From JACQAP01 sp035548375 (GTDB lineage: Bacteria > Pseudomonadota > Gammaproteobacteria > Burkholderiales > JACQAP01), in contig DASZTG010000021.1 of NCBI GenBank assembly GCA_035548375.1, forward strand, positions 62,001 through 126,000: a stretch of 64,000 nt of DNA. The letters run 5' to 3'. A model generated the notes under the pieces. That model worked only from the letters and a program-made list of their open reading frames with translations. It did not search any database and was not told the DNA's origin. Of the stretch, positions 25,720 to 34,242 are shown piece by piece (within the stretch, counting starts at the first letter, position 1; each line of letters starts with the position of its first letter). A program made the translations under genes and the position numbers.

Positions 25720-26823
25720 ATGAAATTCAAAGCCGCCGTGCTGAACAAGGTCAACGAGCCGATGACCCTGGACACGCTGGACATGGCGCCGCTCGCGCCG
25801 TCCGACGTGCTCGTGAAGGTCAAGGCCAGCGGCCTGTGCCACACCGACCTCGAGGTGATCCAGGGTTCGCTGGCTTATCCGCTGCCGATCGTGCTGGGCC
25901 ACGAAGGTGCGGGCATCGTCGAAGCCGTCGGCAGCGAGGTCACGCAGGTCAAGCCCGGCGACCACGTCATCTGCTCGTGGAACCCGCACTGCGGCCACTG
26001 TTTCTATTGCGAGCGTGACCTGCCTATCCTGTGCGAGCCGTTCGCGCGCAACCAGCCGAAGGGTTTCCTGCTCGATGGGCGCTCGCGCATGAAACGCGAT
26101 GGACAGCAGGTGCACCACTATTCCGTCACCTCTACGCATGCCGAATACACGGTCATCCCCGAGTCCGGCGCGATTGCCGTGCCTCGCGAGTTGCCGTTCG
26201 ACCTTGCTTGCATCATCGGCTGCGGCGTCATGACCGGCGTGGGCGCCGTCGTGCGCAAGGCGAAGGTCGAAGCCGGGGCCAGCGTGGCGGTCATCGGCTG
26301 CGGCGCGGTGGGGCTGAACGCCGTCCAGGGCGCCAAGCTCGTCGGCGCCGGCAAAATCATCGCGGTGGATGTCAGCAAGGACAGGCTGGCTCGCGCGGTC
26401 ACGTTCGGCGCGACGCATACCGTCGATGCGTCGGCGGCGGACGCCGTGGAGCAGGTCAAGGCGCTGACCGGCGGCAGGGGGGCGGATTACGTCATCGAGG
26501 CGGCGGGCAACAAGAACGCTTTCCGGATGACCGTGGAGGCCGTGCGGCCCGGCGGGCAGGTGGTGTGGATGGGCAAGATCAATGTGAACGAGGATGTGAG
26601 CTTTCGCTGGGGCGCGCTGATGGGCGAAAAGCGCATCGTGCGCTCCAGTTACGGCGAGGCGCGGCCGCGTCGGGATTTTCCGTGGATCGCGAACGAGTAC
26701 CTGCAAGGCCGGCTCAAGCTCGACGAGCTCGTCACGAACCGCATCAAGCTGGAGCAAATCAACGACGGCTTCGCTGCCCTTGCGCGCGGCGAGGGCATTC
26801 GTACCGTCGTCATGTTCGACTAA
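25720..26823 (+). CDS. zinc-dependent alcohol dehydrogenase (class III-like)
   Basis: 367 residues. Catalytic zinc motifs GLCHTDLEV and GHEGAGIVEAVG; structural zinc loop CGHCFYCERDLPILC; NAD-binding GCGAVGLNAVQGAKLVGA. It resembles the class III enzyme at 5409-6521 in length and architecture but lacks the GTAFGG segment typical of glutathione-dependent formaldehyde dehydrogenase, so the substrate is probably another alcohol or hemiacetal. It is bracketed by repeat elements E (18 bases upstream) and F (14 bases downstream), so it forms a one-gene module. No strong Shine-Dalgarno; AATCAAATG only. Confidence 0.88.
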   Translation: MKFKAAVLNKVNEPMTLDTLDMAPLAPSDVLVKVKASGLCHTDLEVIQGSLAYPLPIVLGHEGAGIVEAVGSEVTQVKPGDHVICSWNPHCGHCFYCERDLPILCEPFARNQPKGFLLDGRSRMKRDGQQVHHYSVTSTHAEYTVIPESGAIAVPRELPFDLACIIGCGVMTGVGAVVRKAKVEAGASVAVIGCGAVGLNAVQGAKLVGAGKIIAVDVSKDRLARAVTFGATHTVDASAADAVEQVKALTGGRGADYVIEAAGNKNAFRMTVEAVRPGGQVVWMGKINVNEDVSFRWGALMGEKRIVRSSYGEARPRRDFPWIANEYLQGRLKLDELVTNRIKLEQINDGFAALARGEGIRTVVMFD

Positions 26824-26837
26824 GGCCTCGTCCCTCC

Positions 26838-27009
26838 ATCCAACGCAAAGGCGCAAAGGACGCAAAGAACGCAAAAGTAACGAAAGAAAAAGAGCATGAG
26901 CGTGCGAATCGACGGTGATAAGGATCTCCCGCCGCTGGAGAATCGACATCTACCCCGTGCATTCCTTGCTTTTGCTTTTCTTCGCGTCCTTTGCGCCTTT
27001 GCGTTGGGT
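26838..27009. repeat. 9-nt-periodic inverted repeat, element F (CGCAAAGRA units)
   Basis: Left arm ATCCAACGCAAAGGCGCAAA then GGACGCAAAGAACGCAAAAG; right arm ends CGTCCTTTGCGCCTTTGCGT then TGGGT. Loop of about 70 bases. It starts 14 bases after the ADH stop and ends 8 bases before the ATG of the MetX-like gene. Confidence 0.8.
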
Positions 27010-27017
27010 ATAGACAG

Positions 27018-28067
27018 ATGAATAGATTCAACCACCCGCCCCTGGCAGCAGGCCACATCGACTCGGAGCACCGCTTCGAGGACATGGGCGACATCGAACT
27101 GGAGTCCGGCGAAATCCTGCAGGGCTATCGCCAGTCCTATGTCACGCACGGCAAGTTGAATCGCGACAAGTCGAACGCCATCCTCCTTTGCATCTCGCTG
27201 ACCGGAAACCATCACCGGCTGGATTTCCTGATCGGACCGGGCAAGGCACTGGATCCGTCGCGTTACTTCATCATTGCCGCCGATCCGATCTCGAACGGGC
27301 TCTCGTCGTCCCCCTCCAACAGCGGGCGGCAGCCGGGCATGCGCTTTCCGCAATTCACCATTCGCGACATGGTGGAATTGCAATACCGCCTGCTGACGCG
27401 CCGCTTCGGCATTCCGCGCCTGCATGCGGTGGTCGGCGCTTCCATGGGCGGCATGCAGGCCCTGCAATGGGCAGTGAGCCACCGTTCATACGCGCGTGCA
27501 TGCGTGGCGATGACACCGATGGCGAAGACTTCCCCCTGGGCCGTGCTGGTGACGCAGACTGCAAGGTCCTGTTTGATGGCTGACGCAAACTGGACGAGCG
27601 AGGGCTTTCGCGCGCCGCCCGAACGCGGGTGGCGCGCTTATACGGGGCTCATGACAGCGCTGTTGAGCCGCACACCCGCGGCCCTGGCGGAATTCCTGCC
27701 GGACAGCGCCGCGGCACATTTGTGGTTCGAGAAAATTCACGCGCAGAATCGCGCCAACGGATTCGATGCACACGACTATCTCTACCAATCCTGGGCATAC
27801 GAAGCGCACGACGTCGGCATGAGTCCCGGCTTCAACGGTGATACCGCCGCGGCGCTGGCGTCGATCGATGCCCGGACGCTGGTGCTGGCTCCCCCGCTCG
27901 ACCTGTTCAATCCCGCGGAGGCCGCACGCGATGCCGCCGCAAAGATCCCCGGCGCGCAATTCGTGGAGATCCCGTCGGCTCAGGGCCACCAGGCGGCGAC
28001 CAGCACCAAACCGGAGGATGCGGCTTTCCTGAACCGCGCGATCGGAGAATTCCTTTCGCGCGGGTGA
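27018..28067 (+). CDS. alpha/beta hydrolase, homoserine O-acetyltransferase (MetX)-like
   Basis: 349 residues from the ATG 8 bases after repeat element F. Signature segments of the MetX-type fold: a GDIELESGEILQGYRQSYVT opening, SNAILLCISLTGNHH, nucleophile elbow VVGASMGGMQALQWAV, an acidic residue in LAPPLDLFNPAEA, and the His in SAQGHQAATS. True MetX is longer and has a conserved LTGDTHAAG motif, absent here, so this is a MetX-like acyltransferase or hydrolase of unknown substrate. It lies between repeats F and G; its TGA stop is inside element G. Confidence 0.82.
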   Translation: MNRFNHPPLAAGHIDSEHRFEDMGDIELESGEILQGYRQSYVTHGKLNRDKSNAILLCISLTGNHHRLDFLIGPGKALDPSRYFIIAADPISNGLSSSPSNSGRQPGMRFPQFTIRDMVELQYRLLTRRFGIPRLHAVVGASMGGMQALQWAVSHRSYARACVAMTPMAKTSPWAVLVTQTARSCLMADANWTSEGFRAPPERGWRAYTGLMTALLSRTPAALAEFLPDSAAAHLWFEKIHAQNRANGFDAHDYLYQSWAYEAHDVGMSPGFNGDTAAALASIDARTLVLAPPLDLFNPAEAARDAAAKIPGAQFVEIPSAQGHQAATSTKPEDAAFLNRAIGEFLSRG

Positions 28068-28143
28068 GGCGAGAGGGGTGAGGCGTGAGGGGAAAGCTAT
28101 AATTCACGCCTAACGCCTTTTTCCTCACCCCTCACTCCTCACC
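28063..28143. repeat. long inverted repeat, element G (GGTGAGGCG / CCTCACC arms)
   Basis: Left arm GGTGAGGCGAGAGGGGTGAG, then GCGTGAGGGGAAA; right arm TTTTTCCTCACCCCTCACTC, then CTCACC (28118-28143). The preceding gene takes its stop codon TGA (28065-28067) from the left arm. The T-rich loop-proximal part could let it act as a terminator. Confidence 0.6.
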
Positions 28144-28160
28144 GTTCCGAAGGAACCCCA

Positions 28161-28496
28161 ATGATCGTCGACCATCGCACCTACAACGTCAAAATCGGCA
28201 AGCTCGGCGAATTTCTCAAGCTCTACGAGGCCGAATGCCTGCCGTTGCAACTGAAGCACCTCGGCCACTGCGTCGGCTGGTATGTCTCCAACGAGATCGG
28301 CCCGCTGTCGCAAGTGGTGCACATGTGGGCCTACCAGGACCTTGCCGACCGCGATGCGCGGCGCGCGAAAATGGCCGCCGAGCCCGGCTTTGCAAAATAC
28401 CTCGAGAAGGCGGGGCCGCTGCTGGCCAGCATGGAGAACAAGATCCTGAAGCCGGCACCCTTCTTCAAGGCGCCCGAGCTCAAGGGGCAAGCCTGA
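28161..28496 (+). CDS. NIPSNAP family protein
   Basis: 111 residues, a complete NIPSNAP ferredoxin-like domain: VDHRTYNVKIGKLGEFLKLY at the N-terminus, HMWAYQDLADRDARRAKMAA in the middle. Family members are small alpha-beta barrel proteins of unclear function, often in catabolic operons. GAAGGAAC precedes the ATG at suitable spacing. The stop overlaps the start of the GNAT gene. It sits just after element G, so transcription probably starts in or after that repeat. Confidence 0.88.
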   Translation: MIVDHRTYNVKIGKLGEFLKLYEAECLPLQLKHLGHCVGWYVSNEIGPLSQVVHMWAYQDLADRDARRAKMAAEPGFAKYLEKAGPLLASMENKILKPAPFFKAPELKGQA

Positions 28497-28966
28497 GCGT
28501 CGAAGTCCGGCGGTTCGACGCCGCGGCCGACGCGGAATGGTCGGCGCGCACCATGGCATCGTCGGAGCCCTGGCTCACGCTGGGTACCGGTTACGAACGC
28601 AGCCTGAAGTTGCTAAACAGCGAAACCCGCGAGCGCTATCTGGCGAAGGTAGCGGGTGAGCCCGCCGGCTTCCTCGTCGTCAGCATGCAGGGCGCATTCG
28701 TCGGCTACATCCAGTTGCTCGGCGTCGCAGAAAAATTTCGCGGCCAGGGCGTGGGCAGGGCGCTCATTGAGTACGCGGAGCAGCGGATATTCCGCGACAC
28801 GCCAAACGTGTTCATCTGCGTTTCCGATTTCAACCGTGTTGCCCGTGCCTTCTATGCCCGAATGGGCTACCAGTCCGTTGGCGAGCTGAAGGACTTCATC
28901 GTTGCCGGCCACTCGGAGATCTTGTTGCGCAAGACCATCGGCCCGATCCGCGGCAAGAAAGACTGA
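28493..28966 (+). CDS. GNAT family N-acetyltransferase (probable CTG start)
   Basis: 157 residues if translated from the CTG whose last two bases are in the NIPSNAP stop (CTGA overlap). The first ATG (28553) would remove VRRFDAAADAEWSARTMASS, which looks like a genuine N-terminal strand of the fold. The acetyl-CoA loop is EKFRGQGVGRALIEYAEQR; the C-terminal strand FYARMGYQSVGELKDF is typical. It acetylates an unknown amine. Co-translated with the NIPSNAP gene and followed after 10 bases by a small lipoprotein gene. Confidence 0.82.
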   Translation: MSVEVRRFDAAADAEWSARTMASSEPWLTLGTGYERSLKLLNSETRERYLAKVAGEPAGFLVVSMQGAFVGYIQLLGVAEKFRGQGVGRALIEYAEQRIFRDTPNVFICVSDFNRVARAFYARMGYQSVGELKDFIVAGHSEILLRKTIGPIRGKKD

Positions 28967-28976
28967 AAGGGCGCTC

Positions 28977-29195
28977 ATGAAGCGCGCCTGCACGAGGTTC
29001 GCAATTTTCGTGGCGATCGCAGGCCTCGCGGCAGGTTGCACCAGCCGGCAGATCTACCAGTCCGCCGCAGGCTGGCGGCAGAACGAATGCCAGAAAATCC
29101 TGGAAAGCGCCGACCGCGCGCAATGCATGGATTCGGCCAACAAGGACTACGACACCTATAGCAAGGAAAGAGGCGTCAACCCGTCGGGCAAATAA
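28977..29195 (+). CDS. small lipoprotein
   Basis: 72 residues. Signal MKRACTRFAIFVAIAGLAAG followed by the lipobox Cys (LAAGC). Mature part of about 50 residues with two further Cys (NECQKI, RAQCMDS), likely a disulfide, and a polar tail. The ATG follows GAAAGGGCG 10 bases after the GNAT stop. No recognised family. Similar short lipoproteins often sit next to cell-wall enzymes such as the MltC-like protein downstream. Confidence 0.7.
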   Translation: MKRACTRFAIFVAIAGLAAGCTSRQIYQSAAGWRQNECQKILESADRAQCMDSANKDYDTYSKERGVNPSGK

Positions 29196-29240
29196 TGCCA
29201 CGTCATTTGCGGCGGCCGAAAGTCCGGCGATAATCCCGCC

Positions 29241-30485
29241 ATGAATAAACTTCTCCCGGCAATTTCAATTTGCCTGCTCGCCGGCGGCTGCCAGACCTTC
29301 GACAAGACCCTGGACTCTGCGGATCGCGCGGTCGCCGCCGCGAAATCCCCGTCGGCGAAGACCATCACCGACATCGCGAAATCCGACGACCGCGAAGCGG
29401 TGATCCGGGAAGGGTTGAAGCGCCGCGCCGACCTCTACGAACGCGATCCGCAAGCCGCTATCAACGACCTGAAGGGCCTGCGGCGCGAGTACGACAACCT
29501 CGTGGCCATCCTGACGGGCAACGTGAACCGCAACTGGGGCAAGAAGGAGACGAAGCTTCCCGCCCGGACCAGCTACGTCAAGTACACGCAGAATTATCGC
29601 AGCCGCGCGATCGTCGATTTCGATGCCGGGAACATCACGGTCGAGACGGTGGACGACAAGGATCCGAAGGCGAGCCTCAGGAACGCGATCGTCACCACGC
29701 TGCTGACGCCGGACGATCCGCGCGCGGTCGATCTGTTCTCCGACAAGCAGGTGACGCTCAGCAGCGCAAAGGATCCCTATCTGCTCGGCCTGGTCCAGGA
29801 CCAGCACGGCAAGCCGGTGTCCACGCCTGCGCAGGCCGAAGCGTTTGCCGACTATCTGCTCGACAAGCAGGCCGCGAAGCGCAAGGTCGAGGTGCAGGAG
29901 GGCGCGAAGGATGCGCTGTTCGTCAGTATCGCGATGGTGGCGAACTTCCAGAACAAGCAGGCGGAAAAATATCGCGACGTCGTCAATAAATACGCCGCGC
30001 AATACAAGGTCAGCCCCAGCCTCGTCTTCGCGGTCATCCGCACGGAAAGCAATTTCAATCCGTTCGCGGTGAGCAGCGCACCGGCGTACGGCATGATGCA
30101 GCTGGTCCCTTCCAGCGGCGGTCGCGAGGCTTTCCGCGCCGCGAAGGGCCGCGACGAAGCGCCGACCAAGGAATACCTGTTCGACGCCGGCAACAACATC
30201 GAGCTGGGCACGGCCTATCTGGGCGTGCTGGGATCGAAGCAGCTCGACTACGTCACCAATACGACCTCGCGCGAGTATTGCGTCATCTCGGCCTACAACA
30301 CCGGTCCATCCAATGTCCTGAAGGCGTTTTCGAAGGACAAGGTGGCGGCGGTCAACAGCATCAACGGCCTCGAGCCGCCCGGCGTCTACGAGAAGCTGCG
30401 CACGAACCTGCCCTACGAGGAGACCCGGCAGTATCTCGTCAAGGTCACGGGCTACCGCAAGCAATTCCTGAGCTTTGGTAAATAG
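29241..30485 (+). CDS. mltC: membrane-bound lytic murein transglycosylase C-like lipoprotein
   Basis: 414 residues. Lipobox LLAGGC with Cys17. The N-terminal DUF3393 domain (about 60-240) is the MltC-specific region. The SLT catalytic domain follows (about 255-400): catalytic Glu in FAVIRTESNFNPFAVSSAP, GMMQLVPSSGG, and YLGVLGSKQLDY ... ISAYNTGPSNV. It cleaves peptidoglycan glycan strands with 1,6-anhydro product formation at the outer-membrane side. Gene order with the small lipoprotein suggests a cell-envelope unit. AGTCCGGCGATAATCCC precedes the ATG with no strong Shine-Dalgarno. Confidence 0.9.
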   Translation: MNKLLPAISICLLAGGCQTFDKTLDSADRAVAAAKSPSAKTITDIAKSDDREAVIREGLKRRADLYERDPQAAINDLKGLRREYDNLVAILTGNVNRNWGKKETKLPARTSYVKYTQNYRSRAIVDFDAGNITVETVDDKDPKASLRNAIVTTLLTPDDPRAVDLFSDKQVTLSSAKDPYLLGLVQDQHGKPVSTPAQAEAFADYLLDKQAAKRKVEVQEGAKDALFVSIAMVANFQNKQAEKYRDVVNKYAAQYKVSPSLVFAVIRTESNFNPFAVSSAPAYGMMQLVPSSGGREAFRAAKGRDEAPTKEYLFDAGNNIELGTAYLGVLGSKQLDYVTNTTSREYCVISAYNTGPSNVLKAFSKDKVAAVNSINGLEPPGVYEKLRTNLPYEETRQYLVKVTGYRKQFLSFGK

Positions 30486-30590
30486 CAGCTTCGGCAAGAA
30501 GCGGCTCCTGCAATTGGCGCGGGTTCGCTTGCCTCGGCGGTTGACCTTGGCATATCGTGTGCGGCACCGGAAGCCTGGAGGGAGCATCCG

Positions 30591-31652
30591 ATCGCTTCAT
30601 CGCGCACCATCGAGCATCGCAAGGCGGCCAGTCGCGCCGGCCTGAACTATGTGACCGACGGCATCGCCGGCATCACCCGCCGGCGCGCCGGCAAGGGCTG
30701 GATATTTTTCGAGCCGGGCGGCGCGCGCATTAGCGATGCCGCCGAGCGCCGGCGCATCAATTCGCTGGTCATCCCGCCCGCCTGGACCGACGTGTGGATC
30801 AGCCCCGACCCGAAGGGCCACATCCAGGCCACGGCCCGCGATGCGCGCGGGCGCAAGCAGTATCGCTATCACGCGCGCTATCGCGATGCGCGCGACCAGT
30901 CTAAGTTCCGCCACATGCTCGAGCTGAGCGAAGTGCTGCCGGCCATTCGCGGCCGCGCCGAGCGCGACCTGCGCGCACCCGAGTTGAGCCGGCGGCAAAT
31001 CCTCGCCACCGTGGTGCAGCTGCTCGACAAGACATTGATACGCGTGGGCAACGACGAGTACGCGCGCGAGAATCGTTCCTATGGCCTGACCACGCTGCGC
31101 ATGAAGCACGTCGAGATCAACGGTTCCAGGCTCGACTTCAGCTTTCGCGGAAAAAGCGGCGTGCAGCATGCCATTTCGGTGACGGACAAGCGCATCGCGA
31201 ACATCGTGCAGCGCTGCCAGGACCTACCGGGCCAGGAACTGTTCCAGTATCTCGACGGCAACCGCAGGCGGCAGACCGTGACTTCCGACGACGTCAACGG
31301 TTATTTGCGCGAAATTTCCGGGCGCAACATCACCGCGAAGGATTTCCGCACCTGGGGCGGCACCATGCTCGCCGGCGTGGAATTGCGCGCGATGGGCGTG
31401 GCCACGACGCAGCGCGACGCCAAGCGCAACGTGATCCGCGCGATCGACGCGGTGGCGGAGCGCCTCGGCAACACGCGTTCCGTTTGCCGCAAATACTACG
31501 TGCATCCCGCGCTGCTGCACGCCTATATGCAGGGGCTGGTGCCGGGCGCGTCGGTGACGGAAAAACCGCAGAACAACCGCCGCCGGCGGCCGATGCCCGC
31601 GCTGCGCCGCGACGAAGTGGCGATCCTGCAATTCCTGGAAGAGGTGTTGTAG
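30591..31652 (+). CDS. DNA topoisomerase IB, poxvirus type (probable ATC start)
   Basis: 353 residues from ATC (333 from the first GTG at 30651). Domain signature: RRRAGKGWIFFEPGG, HIQATARDARGRKQYRYHA, catalytic region VGNDEYARENRSYGLTTL, TAKDFRTWGGTML, and active-site Tyr in RSVCRKYYVHPALL. It relaxes supercoils through a 3'-phosphotyrosine. GGAGGGA at 30577-30583 stands 7 bases before the ATC, and the residues between ATC and GTG (ASSRTIEHRKAASRAGLNYV) include the family-typical AGLxYV, so starting at GTG would cut a conserved piece. No in-frame ATG, GTG or TTG exists near the Shine-Dalgarno. Confidence 0.88.
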   Translation: MASSRTIEHRKAASRAGLNYVTDGIAGITRRRAGKGWIFFEPGGARISDAAERRRINSLVIPPAWTDVWISPDPKGHIQATARDARGRKQYRYHARYRDARDQSKFRHMLELSEVLPAIRGRAERDLRAPELSRRQILATVVQLLDKTLIRVGNDEYARENRSYGLTTLRMKHVEINGSRLDFSFRGKSGVQHAISVTDKRIANIVQRCQDLPGQELFQYLDGNRRRQTVTSDDVNGYLREISGRNITAKDFRTWGGTMLAGVELRAMGVATTQRDAKRNVIRAIDAVAERLGNTRSVCRKYYVHPALLHAYMQGLVPGASVTEKPQNNRRRRPMPALRRDEVAILQFLEEVL

Positions 31653-31800
31653 GCAGGCGAACGAAATACGCCAGTGCTGTCGTGTCCCTACGACAGGCGG
31701 CCCCGGCCGGCGCATGGATTTGTCATGAATATGAGCCAGATAGCGCATCCGGCCCGCTCCTTGCGTAATGAAGGGTACGTCTCGTTGACGGTTGCCTGCC

Positions 31801-32109
31801 ATGACGCGCGAACTTGCCAATTCCGAACTGACGCCCGCTGACGTTCCATCGTTCAAGGAAAGCTGGGGGAGGATAGAACCCTTTGCCCTGACGTTCGACG
31901 GCTTTCGCTATTGGGGCTCTGTCGAGAAATGCGCGGAAGTCGCGCAGGACAAGAGCCCCGGTTCCCTGACCGAACTGCGCACCTGCCTGTTCTACGAGGC
32001 GCGACGCTGGAAGCTCGAGGGAAAGTCGCCGGACGTGAAGTCGATGCGGTTCGTGCGCGCGCTGGTTTATGCGATACGCGAGAAAGTCAGCAGCGGGGAT
32101 ACCCGCTAG
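31801..32109 (+). CDS. conserved-looking small hypothetical protein
   Basis: 102 residues from ATG (a TTG 9 bases earlier is possible). Soluble, charged, with aromatic residues in FALTFDGFRYWGSVEKCAE and a helical C-terminus (KSMRFVRALVYAIREKVSSG). No signal peptide, no membrane segment, no recognised domain. Codon use is like its neighbours, so it is probably real. It lies alone between topoisomerase IB and a gene on the other strand, 8 bases from the convergent stop. Confidence 0.6.
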   Translation: MTRELANSELTPADVPSFKESWGRIEPFALTFDGFRYWGSVEKCAEVAQDKSPGSLTELRTCLFYEARRWKLEGKSPDVKSMRFVRALVYAIREKVSSGDTR

Positions 32110-32117
32110 GCCGCGAT

Positions 32118-32606
32118 CTAGCCGCGCTTGAACTGCGCCCTGCGCTTGATGCCCCCGCCGTAGGCGGCCCGGCTGGGCAGGCGGTACGACGGTTTTTTCT
32201 CCGGCAGCCTGGCAGGCTTCTCTTCTTCTTCGCCATCCTCTTCCGCGGTGCCTTCTTCCGCCAGCAAGGTTTCGCCGCCCGGCTCCGCGCTCTCCACCGC
32301 ATCCGTCAATTCCGGCGGCTCGGGTGGCTGCGCGCGCTCGGGCGCGGGCGGCTTCGGCTCCTGCGGCCGGCGCGTGGTGAACACGACCTTGTCCGGCCGG
32401 ATTTCCATGTCCAGGTTGGCGGGCATGCCCGGCGCAATGCTCTTGCACCAGGATTCGAGAGGGCGGCCGCTGCTTAGCTTGCCGTCCGTGAACCCCATGT
32501 CGATGAAAAAATGCTCTTCGATCATGTCGGGTTCGGGGGCGGGCCGGCGGGCACGGGCGGCAAACCAGCCGCGGTAGTAGGCGTTACGAAATTCGAGGAT
32601 TGCCAT
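32118..32606 (-). CDS. hypothetical protein with Pro/Glu-rich linker
   Basis: 162 residues. The first 75 (MAILEFRNAYYRGWFAARAR ... NLDMEIRPDKVVF) form a globular-looking part. It is followed by a low-complexity stretch rich in Pro, Glu and Arg (EPKPPAPERAQPPEPPELTD ... TAEEDGEEEEKPA) and a basic tail ending GGIKRRAQFKRG. An acidic linker between a folded part and a basic tail suggests an interaction protein, perhaps nucleic-acid binding, but no family is recognised. Convergent with the small gene to its left and divergent from the pirin gene. Confidence 0.6.
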   Translation of the reverse strand: MAILEFRNAYYRGWFAARARRPAPEPDMIEEHFFIDMGFTDGKLSSGRPLESWCKSIAPGMPANLDMEIRPDKVVFTTRRPQEPKPPAPERAQPPEPPELTDAVESAEPGGETLLAEEGTAEEDGEEEEKPARLPEKKPSYRLPSRAAYGGGIKRRAQFKRG

Positions 32607-32753
32607 GAAAGGGTGCGAGGCAGGGGATTCCCCCGATATTTCGGCGCGATGGCCGCAAGCTTTAGTGCCTACATTGCCGTGCGGCTTGAAAATCGGCGTC
32701 GGCGGCCCCAGATTGCCGGGCATTGCGGTGAAAAATCCTGCCTGGAGAATTGC

Positions 32754-33596
32754 ATGCGATACGTAGCCAAGAAAGTCGCCGGCGTGCCGGCAACCGATGG
32801 TGCCGGCGTCAAGCTGAAGCGCGTGATCGGCAGTCCCGCGCTGGACATGATCGATCCCTTCCTGATGCTGGACGAATTCGGTTCGGACGACCCGGACTCC
32901 TGGATTGCCGGGTTTCCCGAGCATCCGCACCGCGGTTTCGAAACCGTCACGGTCATGCTGGACGGCAGGGTCAGGCACGGGGATTCGGCCGGCAACAAAG
33001 GCGTCATCGAGGCGGGCGACGTGCAGTGGATGACGGCCGGCCGCGGCATCATCCATTCCGAGATGCCGGAGCGCGCCGAAGGCCGGCTGCGCGGATTCCA
33101 GCTATGGGTGAACCTGCCAGGCAAGCTCAAGATGATCGCGCCGCGCTACCAGGACGTGCGCTCCGGGCGCATCCAATCGGTGACGCGCAACGGCGTGACC
33201 TTGCGCGTGATCGCGGGTGAAGCCTTCGGCGTGAAAGGCGCGGCCGAAACCTTGATGCCGGTGCGCCTGCTCGATGTTTCCATCGAGGCCAATGCGGCTT
33301 TCGAGATCGACGTGCCGGACGAGCACGCCTGCTTCGTATATGCCTACGAGGGTGATGTGCGCGGCACGGATCGCGACGGCAGGCCGCTGGACGTCGTAGC
33401 AGGTTCCGCCGCCGTCCTGGCCGGTAGCGGCGAGGTCAGGCTGGAAGCGGGCGAGAAGGGCGCGAAGCTGCTGTTCGCCGACGGCAAGCCGATTCGCGAG
33501 CCGGTCGCGCGCTATGGCCCGTTCGTCATGAATACGCGCGATGAGCTGCAGCGCGCGTTCGAGGATTATTCGCGCGGGGAACTGGTCGGGGCGTGA
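32754..33596 (+). CDS. pirin family protein
   Basis: 280 residues from an ATG behind CTGGAGA. N-terminal cupin: DPFLMLDEFG, FPEHPHRGFETVTVML with the metal-binding His residues, VQWMTAGRGIIHSEMPE. The C-terminal pirin_C cupin includes PVRLLDVSIEANAAFEI and ends REPVARYGPFVMNTRDELQRA. Pirins bind iron; some have quercetinase-like activity, others act as redox sensors or regulators. The neighbours give no clue to which applies. Divergent from the hypothetical gene across about 150 bases. Confidence 0.92.
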   Translation: MRYVAKKVAGVPATDGAGVKLKRVIGSPALDMIDPFLMLDEFGSDDPDSWIAGFPEHPHRGFETVTVMLDGRVRHGDSAGNKGVIEAGDVQWMTAGRGIIHSEMPERAEGRLRGFQLWVNLPGKLKMIAPRYQDVRSGRIQSVTRNGVTLRVIAGEAFGVKGAAETLMPVRLLDVSIEANAAFEIDVPDEHACFVYAYEGDVRGTDRDGRPLDVVAGSAAVLAGSGEVRLEAGEKGAKLLFADGKPIREPVARYGPFVMNTRDELQRAFEDYSRGELVGA

Positions 33597-33633
33597 GGCG
33601 GCGCGTATGCTGGGTGCACGCGAAGGAGGTGCC

Positions 33634-34119
33634 ATGAAACCAATTGCCAAGACCGCCACCACGATATCCCTGGCGAAAACGTCCGCGGCGAAAGCCATAC
33701 GGAGGCTGTCGCTGCCGTTGTTGCTCGTCGCGGCCACGCATGCCTGGGCCGCGGCCGACACGCAGGAGGATCGCATCGCCGCCGCGCACCGCTATCTCGA
33801 GGTCGCGCAGATGGGCAAGATCATGGACGATGCCCAGGCCGAGATGGCGAAGTCGCTGCCGCCCGAGCAGCAGCAGAAGTTCCTGGATTTTATGCGCCAG
33901 GCCGTGCGTCTGGACGTGCTGGAAAAGGCCGCGATGGACAGCATGGTCAAGATCTTCACGGCCGACGAAATGAACGCGCTGGCGGATTTCTTCAGCTCCC
34001 CCGCCGGCAAATCGGCGATGGGCAAGTTCGGGCTGTACATGGCCGACGTCATGCCCATCATCCAGCAGGAAATCTTCCGCGCGGTGCAGACCATGGCAAC
34101 GGAGCAGGGCAAGCGGTAA
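33634..34119 (+). CDS. DUF2059-type exported protein
   Basis: 161 residues from the ATG behind GAAGGAGGT. A long n-region with Lys/Arg precedes the hydrophobic core LSLPLLLVAATHAWA, cleaved before AADTQ. The mature domain is helical: RYLEVAQMGKIMDDAQAEMA, then LDVLEKAAMDSMVKIFTADE and MNALADFFSSPAGKSAMGKF; the last motif is typical of DUF2059. Function unknown. The gene ends at a clear terminator. Confidence 0.85.
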   Translation: MKPIAKTATTISLAKTSAAKAIRRLSLPLLLVAATHAWAAADTQEDRIAAAHRYLEVAQMGKIMDDAQAEMAKSLPPEQQQKFLDFMRQAVRLDVLEKAAMDSMVKIFTADEMNALADFFSSPAGKSAMGKFGLYMADVMPIIQQEIFRAVQTMATEQGKR

Positions 34120-34137
34120 CGCCGGCGACAACGCCAG

Positions 34138-34163
34138 GGGCGGCATTCTTGCCGCCCTTTTTC
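34138..34163 (+). terminator. rho-independent terminator after DUF2059 gene
   Basis: GGGCGGC, loop ATTCTT, GCCGCCC, then TTTTTC. It lies 18 bases past the stop. Confidence 0.9.
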
Positions 34164-34242
34164 ATTTGGGCTCCGCATTTCCCGGTTCGCAGCCACCCGC
34201 GAATGTGCAAGAATCAGCGCACTTTTCGGGGGAGATCAAGAC

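Noticed and set aside
26991..27017. Start of the MetX-like gene at an upstream codon within repeat F
   Set aside because: The extra nine residues (MRLCVGYRQ) are encoded by the repeat arm; the ATG at 27018 directly follows the element.
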